Assembly: GCA_002311655.1 (NCBI GenBank)
Contig: DBYZ01000005.1
Coordinates: forward strand, 1 to 22,878
Reading direction: 5' to 3'
DNA from: Bacteroidales bacterium UBA1173
GTDB taxonomy: Bacteria; Bacteroidota; Bacteroidia; Bacteroidales; F082
DNA: 22,878 nt
This document shows positions 16,116 to 22,878 of this stretch, one piece after another. The notes under the pieces are model-generated. The model saw nothing but the letters and a program-made list of their open reading frames with translations. It was not told where the DNA came from and made no database searches. Both the position numbers and the translations under genes were made by a program. The number at the start of each line of letters is the position of its first letter. Positions within the stretch are counted from its first letter, which is position 1.

Positions 16116-16123
16116 TATTTTTG
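16116..16123 (+). promoter_or_regulatory. -7 promoter box (TATTTTTG) for the amidohydrolase operon
   Basis: TATTTTTG matches TAnnTTTG and is followed by C. A start near 16130 would give about 12 bases of leader before ATG 16142. The box is 13 bases from the opposing -7 box of the divergent gene, so the two promoters overlap. It also contains the in-frame TTG at 16121, which therefore is not the start codon. Confidence 0.55.
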
Positions 16124-16141
16124 CAAAAAATAAAATTAAAA

Positions 16142-17314
16142 ATGCAGCAACTGATAAAATCCAAGTGTGACGCGTATTTCGACGAGGTTGTGGCGATTCG
16201 CCGACAGCTTCATCAGCATCCCGAACTGAGTTTTTGCGAGAAAGAAACCGCCGAACTTGTGAAATGTTGTCTTGCTTCAAAAAACATTGAGTATCAAGAT
16301 AATATCGCTGGATATGGTGTTGTTGCAACCATAAAAGGTAACTCGAAACTTCAAACTTCAAACTTCAAACTGGCTCTTCGTGCCGATATGGACGCTCTCC
16401 CGATTCAGGAGCAATCCGACCTCCCGTATCGTTCCGTCAACGACGGCGTGATGCATGCTTGCGGTCATGACGCTCATACTGCGATGCTTATTGGTACTGC
16501 GTTTATTCTCAATGATTTGAGAGATAAATTTTCGGGCACGGTGAAGCTTATTTTCCAGCCTGGCGAGGAAAAACTGCCGGGCGGAGCGTCTCTGATGATT
16601 AAAGAAGGCGTTCTCGACGATGTCGATATGATCATCGGACAGCATGTCTATCCTGATTTGCCTTACGGCGAAGTGGGGTTCCATGCAGGCCCTTATATGG
16701 CATCGTCAGACGAGGTCAACATCACCGTGAAGGGCAGGGGTGGCCATGCCGCAAAACCTGCCGAGCGTGACAATGCATTGCTCGCTGCAGCGAAAATCGT
16801 GTCGAAATTATCGGAGCTTTATCCTGAAAAGGGTTGTGATGTCGTGTTGGCGTTCGGCAGTTTCGTCGCTGACGGCACATACAATGTCATTCCTTCCGAA
16901 GTGAAGCTGAGAGGCACTATGCGGACTTTTGATGATGTTAAACGTAAAACATTGAAAGATAATATTTTAAAGGTGTCTAAAGAAGTTGCCTCAGAATATG
17001 GTTGCGAGGCGGAGGTTTTCATAGAGCAAGGTTATCCTTCGTTGAAAAATGACGTTAAACTAACTGAAAAATGTGCCGCTTTCGCGAAAGATGTTTTAGG
17101 TGAAGACAAGGTGAAGAATTTGCCCAAGCTGATGACCGCCGAGGACTTCGCCTGGTACTCGCAGAGAATTCCGGCATGTTTCTATCGCTTAGGCACTTCA
17201 AATCCTGAAAAAGGCATTAATGCAAAACAACACACATCCAATTTTAATATTGATGAAAATTCGATGAGAATCGGAATTGAGACTATTACATATTTAACAA
17301 TAAATTTACTATGA
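16142..17314 (+). CDS. M20D-family amidohydrolase (hippurate hydrolase/amino-acid deacylase type)
   Basis: This 390-residue zinc-dependent amidohydrolase belongs to the M20D group, whose members remove acyl groups from N-acyl amino acids or related amides. Motifs in order are RQLHQHPELS (21-30), ALRADMDALPI (78-88), the metal-binding HACGHDAHT (105-113), FQPGEE with the catalytic glutamates, GQHV, the dimerisation-domain GRGGHAA, and MTAEDFAWY near the C-terminus. No signal peptide. ATG 16142 is chosen because an upstream TTG lies in the promoter box. Residues 69-77 (KLQTSNFKL) are encoded by a heptanucleotide repeat tract at a place where relatives usually go straight from the IKG turn to ALRADMD, so this looks like a repeat-derived insertion. 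Its stop codon overlaps the next gene's ATG (ATGA), indicating coupled translation. Substrate unknown. Confidence 0.87.
   Translation: MQQLIKSKCDAYFDEVVAIRRQLHQHPELSFCEKETAELVKCCLASKNIEYQDNIAGYGVVATIKGNSKLQTSNFKLALRADMDALPIQEQSDLPYRSVNDGVMHACGHDAHTAMLIGTAFILNDLRDKFSGTVKLIFQPGEEKLPGGASLMIKEGVLDDVDMIIGQHVYPDLPYGEVGFHAGPYMASSDEVNITVKGRGGHAAKPAERDNALLAAAKIVSKLSELYPEKGCDVVLAFGSFVADGTYNVIPSEVKLRGTMRTFDDVKRKTLKDNILKVSKEVASEYGCEAEVFIEQGYPSLKNDVKLTEKCAAFAKDVLGEDKVKNLPKLMTAEDFAWYSQRIPACFYRLGTSNPEKGINAKQHTSNFNIDENSMRIGIETITYLTINLL
16346..16371 (+). repeat. Heptanucleotide tract (AAACTTC)3 plus five bases inside a coding region
   Basis: Three perfect AAACTTC units (16346-16366) are followed by AAACT. 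Three units are 21 bases, or seven codons, so the frame is kept, but gain or loss of one unit would shift it. The tract shares a 19-base stretch, in opposite orientation, with the intergenic hairpin at 14215-14233. Confidence 0.9.
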
Positions 17315-17901
17315 AATTACTTTTAATTATGAAGATTTTATTGGTTTACGCTATTCCTGAGGAAAAGATTGAGATTAACATCCCCAATGCGGAGGTGATT
17401 TACGTTGAAACCGGTATAGGCAAAGTTAATGCCGCCATGAAAACGATGCACGCCATCTGCGAATATCATCCCGACATGGTGATAAACATGGGCTCGGCAG
17501 GCACATTGAATCATAAAGTTGGCGATATCATTGTCTGTAACCGTTTCATTGACAGGGATTTACGTAATGTTCATCTCGATGGCGTGATTTCAGAGATGGA
17601 GTTCGATGTCGAGGTGATTAAGAAAGCCATCCCGTCGTGGCAATTGATGGAACATGCGAAATTGATTGGCTCTTGCAACACTGGCGACAGCTTCCTCACG
17701 GAAGGTACCGATGTCGAAGGCGATCTCATAGATATGGAAGCATTCGCTGTGGCTGATGTCTGCCGTGAGATGAAAATACCGTTCATTTCAGTGAAATACG
17801 TCACCGACGTGGTCGGACAGAATTCAAGTCAGGAATGGTATGCTAAACTGAAAGATGCGAGAGAGGGGCTGTCAAAGTTTTTTATTGACTCCGTAAAATA
17901 A
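17311..17901 (+). CDS. Nucleosidase/nucleoside phosphorylase family protein (MTA/SAH nucleosidase-like)
   Basis: This 196-residue protein belongs to the PNP_UDP family of nucleoside-cleaving enzymes. It has the ribose/phosphate-side glycine motif ETGIGKVNAA (33-42), the core NMGSAGT (59-65), the purine-ribose glutamate E143 in DMEAFAVADVC and a catalytic aspartate D166 in VKYVTDVVG. These match the pattern of methylthioadenosine/S-adenosylhomocysteine nucleosidases, which release adenine in methionine and SAM recycling. At under 200 residues it is shorter than the usual 230 or so, so the base specificity could differ (futalosine or other nucleosides). The ATG at 17311 overlaps the amidohydrolase stop in ATGA. 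An alternative ATG at 17329 gives MKILLVYAIPEE, a more typical N-terminus. It sits in the amidohydrolase-ygiQ-recX operon. Confidence 0.8.
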   Translation: MKLLLIMKILLVYAIPEEKIEINIPNAEVIYVETGIGKVNAAMKTMHAICEYHPDMVINMGSAGTLNHKVGDIIVCNRFIDRDLRNVHLDGVISEMEFDVEVIKKAIPSWQLMEHAKLIGSCNTGDSFLTEGTDVEGDLIDMEAFAVADVCREMKIPFISVKYVTDVVGQNSSQEWYAKLKDAREGLSKFFIDSVK

Positions 17902-17904
17902 AAT

Positions 17905-19719
17905 ATGGATTTAAAGTGGCTGCCGATAACAAAGAAGGAATCCGACCTGCGCGGGTGGGACGAGCTCGACATCGTGCTTGTCAGCGGCGACGCGTACGTC
18001 GACCATCCATCGTTCGGGGCGGCGGTTATCGGACGCACACTTGAAAAGGAAGGCTACAAAGTAGGCATCATCCCGCAGCCCAACTGGCGTGACGACTTGC
18101 GCGACTTCCGGAAATTCGGCAAGCCGCGGTTGTTTTTCGGCGTCTCGGCAGGCTGCATGGACTCGATGGTGAACCATTATACAGCTAACAAACGCCTTCG
18201 TTCCAACGACGCTTACACTCCAGGAGGCGAGGCTGGTTTCCGTCCGGATTACGCCTCGATAGTTTATTGCAACATCCTGAAACAGATTTATCCCGATGTC
18301 CCGGTCATCCTCGGAGGCATAGAGGCATCGTTGCGAAGAGTTACACATTACGATTACTGGTCAGACTCATTGAAGCCGAGCATTCTCATTGATTCTCATG
18401 CAGATATGGGCGTTTACGGGATGGGAGAAATCGCCAATATCAAGATTGCAAAAGCCCTTTCTGAAGGCAAGAAAATCGACGAGATAACCGATATCCCGCA
18501 GACGTTTTTCCTGAAAAAGAAATCGAAACCTGTCGAGTCTGAATGGCAAGATATAAAACTCGTTTCGCATGAAATATGCCTGAAAGACAAGAAGCTTTAC
18601 GCTTCGAATTTCAAGCACGTGGAGGAGGAGTCGAACAAGAAACACGCTGCACGATTGCTTCAGGATGTCGGCGATTTCACTCTTTATATCAATCCGCCTT
18701 ATCCCACTTACACCACGGCGCAAATCGATGCCGCTTTCGACCTGCCTTATACCCGCATGCCTCACCCGAAATACGCTAAACGAGGTCCGATTCCGGCTTA
18801 TGAGATGATTCGCCATTCGGTGAACATACATCGTGGATGTTTCGGAGGCTGCGCCTTCTGTACCATCTCGGCTCACCAAGGAAAATTTGTGGCTTCGAGG
18901 AGCAAGGAATCGATTTTACGTGAGGTTGAACAAGTGACGCAAATGCCTGATTTTAAAGGCTATATCAGCGATTTGGGAGGTCCGTCGGCGAACATGTACC
19001 GCATGCACGGAAAAGACGAATCTTTATGTGAAAAATGTGTGCGCCCGACATGCATACAGCCTAATATCTGCAAGAATCTGAACACCGACCATCATCCGCT
19101 TATCGAGCTTTACAAGGAGGTAGACAAGAATCCAAATATCAAAAAGGTGACCATTGGCTCGGGCATCCGCTACGACCTGTTCCTCACCAACGACGACCCA
19201 GACGGGAAGCTCGGCTATGACGAATATTTCGAGCAGCTGATGCGCCGGCACGTGAGCGGTCGTCTGAAGGTGGCTCCTGAGCAAGTGAGCGATAACGTGT
19301 TGAGACTCATGCGCAAACCGCCGTTCTCGCTGTTCAACAAACTGAAAAAACGCTTTGACCAGGTTAACGACAAGTATCATCTCAACCAACAACTGATACC
19401 TTATTTTATATCGAGCCATCCGGCATGCACCTTGATGGATATGGCAGAACTTGCGGTGAAAACCAAGGAGTTGGGCTATCACCTCGAGCAGGTGCAGGAC
19501 TTCACGCCTACGCCGATGACGCTCGCGACAGAAATATATTATTCCGGCTACGACCCGTATACTTTAAAGCCTGTATTCGTGGCGAAAAACAAGGAAGACA
19601 AGCTCGCTCAGCAACGCTTTTTCTTCTGGTATAAAAACGAAAACCGTCAGTGGGTGAAGCAGACTTTAAGAAAAATGGGCAAAGCCGACTGGATCAGACG
19701 ACTTTATGGAGACAAATGA
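17905..19719 (+). CDS. YgiQ family radical SAM protein
   Basis: This 604-residue protein is a full-length YgiQ-type radical SAM enzyme. The N-terminal YgiQ domain has VSGDAYVDHPSFGAAVIGR (26-44), SAGCMDSMVNHYTANK (81-96) and GGIEASLRR (137-145). The radical SAM iron-sulfur motif CxxxCxxC is at C312, C316 and C319 (RGCFGGCAFC). A second cysteine cluster follows around CEKCVRPTCIQPNIC, and the C-terminal half has the conserved VAPEQVS and QDFTPTPMT stretches. The reaction catalysed by YgiQ proteins is not established; the fold implies SAM cleavage to a 5'-deoxyadenosyl radical. It starts three bases after the nucleosidase stop, and its end overlaps recX by 14 bases. A nucleosidase next door could in principle clear 5'-deoxyadenosine or related by-products, but that is inference from position only. 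Confidence 0.93.
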   Translation: MDLKWLPITKKESDLRGWDELDIVLVSGDAYVDHPSFGAAVIGRTLEKEGYKVGIIPQPNWRDDLRDFRKFGKPRLFFGVSAGCMDSMVNHYTANKRLRSNDAYTPGGEAGFRPDYASIVYCNILKQIYPDVPVILGGIEASLRRVTHYDYWSDSLKPSILIDSHADMGVYGMGEIANIKIAKALSEGKKIDEITDIPQTFFLKKKSKPVESEWQDIKLVSHEICLKDKKLYASNFKHVEEESNKKHAARLLQDVGDFTLYINPPYPTYTTAQIDAAFDLPYTRMPHPKYAKRGPIPAYEMIRHSVNIHRGCFGGCAFCTISAHQGKFVASRSKESILREVEQVTQMPDFKGYISDLGGPSANMYRMHGKDESLCEKCVRPTCIQPNICKNLNTDHHPLIELYKEVDKNPNIKKVTIGSGIRYDLFLTNDDPDGKLGYDEYFEQLMRRHVSGRLKVAPEQVSDNVLRLMRKPPFSLFNKLKKRFDQVNDKYHLNQQLIPYFISSHPACTLMDMAELAVKTKELGYHLEQVQDFTPTPMTLATEIYYSGYDPYTLKPVFVAKNKEDKLAQQRFFFWYKNENRQWVKQTLRKMGKADWIRRLYGDK

Positions 19720-20152
19720 CGCTATATTAAAAAAGGTGTTGCATTACTGCGCCTATCAGGACCGCTGCACGCAGGAGGTGAGGACCAAACTCGCCACCTT
19801 CGACATGCCCGATTCCGAGAAGAAGAAAATGCTGAAACTCCTTGTAGATGAAGGCTATCTCGACGATGAGCGTTATGCCTCCACCTTCGTGAGAAGCAAG
19901 ATTCATCTGAAAAAATGGGGCGTCAACAAGATAAAAATGTCGCTGAAAATGAAAGGCATCAGCGAGGAAATTATCAATGATGTATTGTCGGAAATCGACC
20001 CTGAAATCTATAAAGAAGAATTGATAAAAGTCTTGAAATCCAAGAAAATAAATGAATCAGACCCTTATAAAAAGAAGGCGAAACTGGCGCAATATGCAAT
20101 GCAGAAAGGGTATGAACCGAATTTGGTTTGGGATGCTGTAAAAAATCTTTAG
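19706..20152 (+). CDS. recX: Regulatory protein RecX
   Basis: This 148-residue protein is of the RecX family, made of tandem three-helix repeats that bind in the groove of RecA filaments and modulate recombination. Diagnostic pieces are the N-terminal LHYCAYQDRCTQEVRTKL (first repeat), the central LVDEGYLDDERYASTFVRSKI with the conserved ERYA, and LKKWGVNKIKMSLKMKGIS, followed by a C-terminal repeat ending QKGYEPNLVWDAV. Length is within the usual range for the family. The start codon lies within the last codons of ygiQ (overlap 14 bases), so its translation is probably coupled. There is no recA in the window; pairing of recX with ygiQ rather than recA is simply the arrangement here. Confidence is high from the motif pattern. 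Confidence 0.88.
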   Translation: METNDAILKKVLHYCAYQDRCTQEVRTKLATFDMPDSEKKKMLKLLVDEGYLDDERYASTFVRSKIHLKKWGVNKIKMSLKMKGISEEIINDVLSEIDPEIYKEELIKVLKSKKINESDPYKKKAKLAQYAMQKGYEPNLVWDAVKNL

Positions 20153-20168
20153 TTTTAAGAAAATTTTA

Positions 20169-20176
20169 TAATTTTG
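20169..20176 (+). promoter_or_regulatory. -7 promoter box (TAATTTTG) for the DUF4421 gene
   Basis: TAATTTTG at 20169-20176 matches TAnnTTTG and is followed by C. It lies 18 bases before ATG 20195 and includes the in-frame TTG at 20174, which is thus unlikely to be a start codon. No clear -33 TTTG is visible. Confidence 0.5.
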
Positions 20177-20194
20177 CACTTTATTTTTGAGTAT

Positions 20195-21223
20195 ATGAAG
20201 AAGCTTTTTTTAACTGTTATTTCACTGCTGCTCAGCTTAGTGGCTATGACACAGGATTTGCAAATTGAGGGTAATTTTTTGAGTCGCCGTTACAACAAAA
20301 TTACTTACGATACCAATTATATCAAGCGTCCAGACTGCAAATGGACTTTCAAATTGAGAACCATGACTCTGATGCAGGAATTCAGCACCAAGGGCGAGTT
20401 TGAAGGGACGACATTCGAGTCGAATCTGAGCACGGGACTGAAGCCGAAACTCAATGTGCAGGTTGGCTATATGGGAGTTGCTCTCGCTGGCGGCATCAGT
20501 TTCAACAAGCTGAAAGGTCAGAAAGACAGAGACTTCGACGTGAAACTCAATATGTACGGCAAAACATTCGGCTTCGAACTTGGCTTGAGCGGAATCGAGA
20601 GCCTTCACGGAAATTATATGCTGGATGTTCCTGGAATGGATGGCATCTACATAGATGATTCCCTCTATATAGAATTCCCACTTGATTTTGAGGTGCCTGA
20701 AGGTAAAGTCTCACAAGCCGTCTTTAACTTCAACTTTTACTATGCATTCAATAATAAGAAGTTCTCATATCCGGCAGCGTTTACACAGATGTTTATTCAG
20801 AAAAAGAGTGCCGGTAGTATACTCGCTGGCGGTGAGATTCATGTGAATACCATCAATATTGGCGACACAGTATCGGATGATGAGCTTTTCAGACTCAGAA
20901 ATGTCACATACGGCATCGGCGTGGGCTACGGATATAATTTTGTGCTGTCGCGTCACTTGCTCGTACACGCGTCGGCTCTCCCGTATCTCGTGCTTCATAG
21001 CAAAACATTTGTCAGAAACTATATGGAAGGCGACGGCAAAACTGTGGTTTCCGATTTTCCGGAACTGTTTGTCATAGGCAGGCTCGCTGTCGTTTATGAT
21101 TTCAATAAAAGATGGTTCGCAGGCGCTACCGGGCAGGTAAACTGGTCGAATGTCAATTCCAAACGACTGCAAACAGGCAACGCCCTATATCAGGTTTTCG
21201 TATTTCTGGGGGTCAGATTGTAA
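20195..21223 (+). CDS. DUF4421 family outer-membrane-type protein
   Basis: This 342-residue secreted protein has a signal peptide (MKKLFLTVISLLLSLVAMTQ) and no lipobox. The mature part consists largely of short alternating hydrophobic/polar strands, consistent with a small outer-membrane beta-barrel. YDTNYIKRPDCKWTFKLR near the N-terminus, then GLKPKLNVQVGYMGVALAGGISF and FGFELGLSGIESLHGNY, are the stretches by which I assign it to DUF4421, an uncharacterised family common in Bacteroidales. It ends VFVFLGVRL, a plausible final strand. I start it at ATG 20195; an upstream TTG at 20174 falls within the -7 box. It probably has its own promoter and is followed by prfB with its own -7 box. No function is known; a structural or small-molecule-binding barrel is as much as can be said. 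Confidence 0.78.
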   Translation: MKKLFLTVISLLLSLVAMTQDLQIEGNFLSRRYNKITYDTNYIKRPDCKWTFKLRTMTLMQEFSTKGEFEGTTFESNLSTGLKPKLNVQVGYMGVALAGGISFNKLKGQKDRDFDVKLNMYGKTFGFELGLSGIESLHGNYMLDVPGMDGIYIDDSLYIEFPLDFEVPEGKVSQAVFNFNFYYAFNNKKFSYPAAFTQMFIQKKSAGSILAGGEIHVNTINIGDTVSDDELFRLRNVTYGIGVGYGYNFVLSRHLLVHASALPYLVLHSKTFVRNYMEGDGKTVVSDFPELFVIGRLAVVYDFNKRWFAGATGQVNWSNVNSKRLQTGNALYQVFVFLGVRL

Positions 21224-21231
21224 AAAAAATG

Positions 21232-21239
21232 TAATTTTG
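21232..21239 (+). promoter_or_regulatory. -7 promoter box (TAATTTTG) for prfB
   Basis: TAATTTTG at 21232-21239 matches TAnnTTTG, with the ATG of prfB at 21268 about 28 bases downstream. It lies just after the DUF4421 stop, so prfB and the following transporter gene may form their own transcript. Confidence 0.5.
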
Positions 21240-21267
21240 TAACATAAAACATACACCTTATATTAAT

Positions 21268-22378
21268 ATGGTCACTTTAGACAGCATAAAAGAGTTAAGT
21301 AAGAGGATTGATGCCTTGAGGAGGTATCTTTGACATCGACACCAAACTGTCGAAAATAGCTGAATTAGAAGAGAAAACGAAGGCCGATGGCTTCTGGGAC
21401 GACCCGAAAAACGGCAAGGTCATCATGCGCCAGATCCGTGACGTGAAGAGCTGGGTGACAGCTTACGACGAGATCGTGAAAGCCAACGACGACCTCGGTG
21501 TTTTGTATGACTTCGCCAAGGAAGGCGAGGCGACGGAAGAGGAAGTCGATAAGCAATATGCCGATGTGATAAAACTCGTCGAAGACCTGGAGTTCCGCAA
21601 CATGCTTCACGACGAGGCTGACTCGATGAGCTGCGTGCTGAAAATCAACGCGGGAGCGGGCGGAACAGAGTCGCAGGACTGGGCCGACATGCTCATGCGT
21701 ATGTATATGCGCTACGCCGAGGCTCATGACTATAAGGTGAGAATAAGTAACATCCTTGAAGGCGACGATGCCGGAATCAAGTCGTGCACCATGGAGATCG
21801 ACGGTGACTACGCCTATGGTTACCTCAAAGGTGAGAACGGAGTGCACCGCCTCGTGCGCGTGTCGCCATTCAACGCCCAAGGCAAACGCATGACGTCGTT
21901 CAGCTCGGTGTTTGTGACACCACTCATCGACGACACCATCGAAATCGTCATCGACCCGTCGCGCCTGACATGGGACACCTTCCGCAGCGGCGGCGCCGGC
22001 GGTCAGAACGTGAACAAGGTGGAGTCGGGAGTGCGTCTGAGATACCAATACAAAGACCCTTACGACGGTCACGAAGAAGAGATTCTGATTGAGAATACCG
22101 AGACTCGCGACCAGCCGAAAAACAAGGAAAACGCTATGCGACTGCTGAAGTCACAGCTGTACGACAAGGAGCTGCAGCACCGCATGGAAGAGAAAAACAA
22201 AATCGAGGCGTCGAAGAAGAAAATTGAGTGGGGCTCGCAGATCCGCTCTTACGTGTTTGACGACCGCCGCGTGAAAGACCATCGCACCAACTACCAGACC
22301 AGCAACGTGCAGGCGGTGATGGACGGTAAAATCGATGAGTTTATCAAGGCTTATTTGATGGAATTCGGACAAAAATAA
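21268..22378 (+). CDS. prfB: Peptide chain release factor 2, with programmed +1 frameshift
   Basis: RF2 recognises UGA and UAA stop codons and triggers peptide release. The gene is in two frames: codons 1-21 (21268-21330) end at an in-frame TGA (21331-21333). Skipping base 21331 continues at 21332 for 348 more residues, 369 in total, close to the usual RF2 length. The junction reads LRRYL-DID, as in other RF2 proteins. The second part has FWDDPKN, the stop-codon recognition tripeptide SPF (199-201, VRVSPFNAQGKR) and the peptidyl-hydrolysis motif GGQ (244-246, SGGAGGQNVNKVES). Low RF2 lets the ribosome pause at UGA and shift, raising RF2 output; ample RF2 terminates early. The CstA-family gene begins six bases after its stop. 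An annotation that ignores the shift would start at an internal ATG such as 21425 and lose about 52 residues. Confidence 0.95.
21319..21334 (+). promoter_or_regulatory. RF2 +1 frameshift site
   Basis: The sequence AGGAGGTATCTTTGAC has all the parts of the bacterial prfB recoding signal. An internal Shine-Dalgarno-like AGGAGG lies three bases before the slippery CTT, which is followed by the UGA stop and then C. The P-site tRNA-Leu moves from CTT to TTT while UGA is read slowly. Confidence 0.94.
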
Positions 22379-22384
22379 CACAAT

Positions 22385-22878
22385 ATGATAACATTTTTCA
22401 TAGCTCTTGCCGTCTTGATTGTCGGCTATCTCATTTACGGAAAGTTTATAGAGAAGCTCTTCGGCGCTGACCAGAAACGCGAGACTCCGGCTGTAACCAT
22501 GGCCGACGGTGTCGACTACGTGCCTATGCAACCTTGGCGTATCTTCCTGATTCAGTTCCTGAACATCGCCGGTGTCGGTCCTATCATCGGCGCCATCATG
22601 GGAGCTCAGTTCGGAACGGCTTCGTTCCTGTGGATCGTGCTCGGCACAATCTTCGCAGGTGCCGTCCACGATTACCTCTCGGGAATGATTTCTTTGAGAA
22701 ACAAAGGAGCCAGTCTGCCCGAGATTCACGGCATGTTTCTTGGCCACGGCGTGAAACAGTTCATGCGCGGTTTCACAGTCTTGCTGATGATTTTGGTGGG
22801 CGTGGTGTTCGTCAACACTCCGGCGACACTGTTGGTCAGCAATTTCACTCCAAGCTGGAACACTTACATTTGGGTCGT
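22385..22878 (+). CDS. CstA-family carbon starvation transporter (N-terminal part)
   Basis: The reading frame is open from ATG 22385 to the window edge (164 complete codons), so only the N-terminus is visible. It starts with a membrane helix (MITFFIALAVLIVGYLIYGK). A short periplasmic or cytosolic stretch with ETPAVTMADGVDYVPM follows, then IAGVGPIIGAIMGAQFG, AGAVHDYLSGMISLRNKG and further helices. The TPA...DG-DYVP block followed by IAG-GPIIG is the CstA signature. Family members import pyruvate or peptides during carbon limitation. Here the usual histidine-rich segment before IAG reads WRIFLIQFLN, so the subtype is somewhat divergent. The gene starts six bases after prfB and is probably cotranscribed with it, which is an unusual pair by function. 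Confidence 0.83.
   Translation, partial: MITFFIALAVLIVGYLIYGKFIEKLFGADQKRETPAVTMADGVDYVPMQPWRIFLIQFLNIAGVGPIIGAIMGAQFGTASFLWIVLGTIFAGAVHDYLSGMISLRNKGASLPEIHGMFLGHGVKQFMRGFTVLLMILVGVVFVNTPATLLVSNFTPSWNTYIWV

Noticed and set aside
16044..16141. Possible riboswitch in the divergent leader region
   Set aside because: The region is short and A/T-rich, is explained by two overlapping promoters, and shows no conserved stem structure.
16346..16371. Short repeats here and at 14201-14276 as a CRISPR-like array
   Set aside because: Units are seven bases without spacers, and no cas gene is present.
21268..21424. prfB read as a frameshifted pseudogene or as starting at an internal ATG at 21425
   Set aside because: The in-frame TGA sits in the exact RF2 recoding context (AGGAGG, CTT, TGA, C), and both frames encode conserved RF2 sequence.
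21365..22072. 235-codon open frame antisense to prfB
   Set aside because: It is His/Val-rich shadow sequence opposite the conserved RF2 domains, including the SPF and GGQ motifs.

Overview
The window looks like chromosomal DNA of a Bacteroidota, most probably a member of the Bacteroidales. The evidence is a type IX secretion (T9SS) C-terminal sorting domain, a Porin_O_P family porin, secreted C1B-type peptidases, a DUF4421 protein, and several intergenic boxes fitting the Bacteroidota -7 consensus TAnnTTTG. I see no insertion sequence, prophage, CRISPR array or rRNA. Gene content is mostly housekeeping and cell-surface functions.

Layout, left to right. Positions 1-25 are the 3' end of a tRNA, followed by its terminator. 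A YitT-family membrane protein (105-989, +) then runs tail-to-tail into a minus-strand pair: a DASS/SLC13 anion transporter (2419-4005) and an unrecognised two-helix membrane protein (993-2405). A terminator at 4041-4072 separates these from a CYTH triphosphatase (4081-4557) and an unnamed protein that may be a divergent CYTH relative (4563-5207). A strong 22-bp inverted repeat (5237-5313) marks the end of an apparent four-gene minus-strand operon. In transcription order that operon holds two paralogous secreted C1B cysteine peptidases, a Porin_O_P porin and a lipoprotein with two lamin-tail domains (10600 down to 5321).

Divergent from that operon is a cysteate synthase-like PLP enzyme (10742-12034, +), a possible source of cysteate for sulfonolipids. 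It converges on a T9SS-exported multidomain protein (12137-14161, -) across a repeat-rich bidirectional terminator. Next is a carboxyltransferase of the oxaloacetate decarboxylase/pyruvate carboxylase subunit B type (14277-16043, -). Its biotinyl-like domain has Tyr where the biotinylated Lys should be.

Divergent from it, with -7 boxes only 13 bp apart, is a compact plus-strand operon: M20D amidohydrolase, nucleosidase, YgiQ radical-SAM protein and RecX (16142-20152). The amidohydrolase carries an in-frame tract of the heptamer AAACTTC that also occurs in the terminator region at 14201-14276. The last stretch holds a DUF4421 protein (20195-21223), prfB with the classic programmed +1 frameshift (21268-22378), and the first 164 codons of a CstA-family transporter that runs off the window.

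I found no convincing wholly new multi-gene system. The best leads are the heptamer tract inside the amidohydrolase gene, the biotin-less carboxyltransferase, the 22-bp hairpin, the possible tandem CYTH pair and the secreted peptidase/porin operon.
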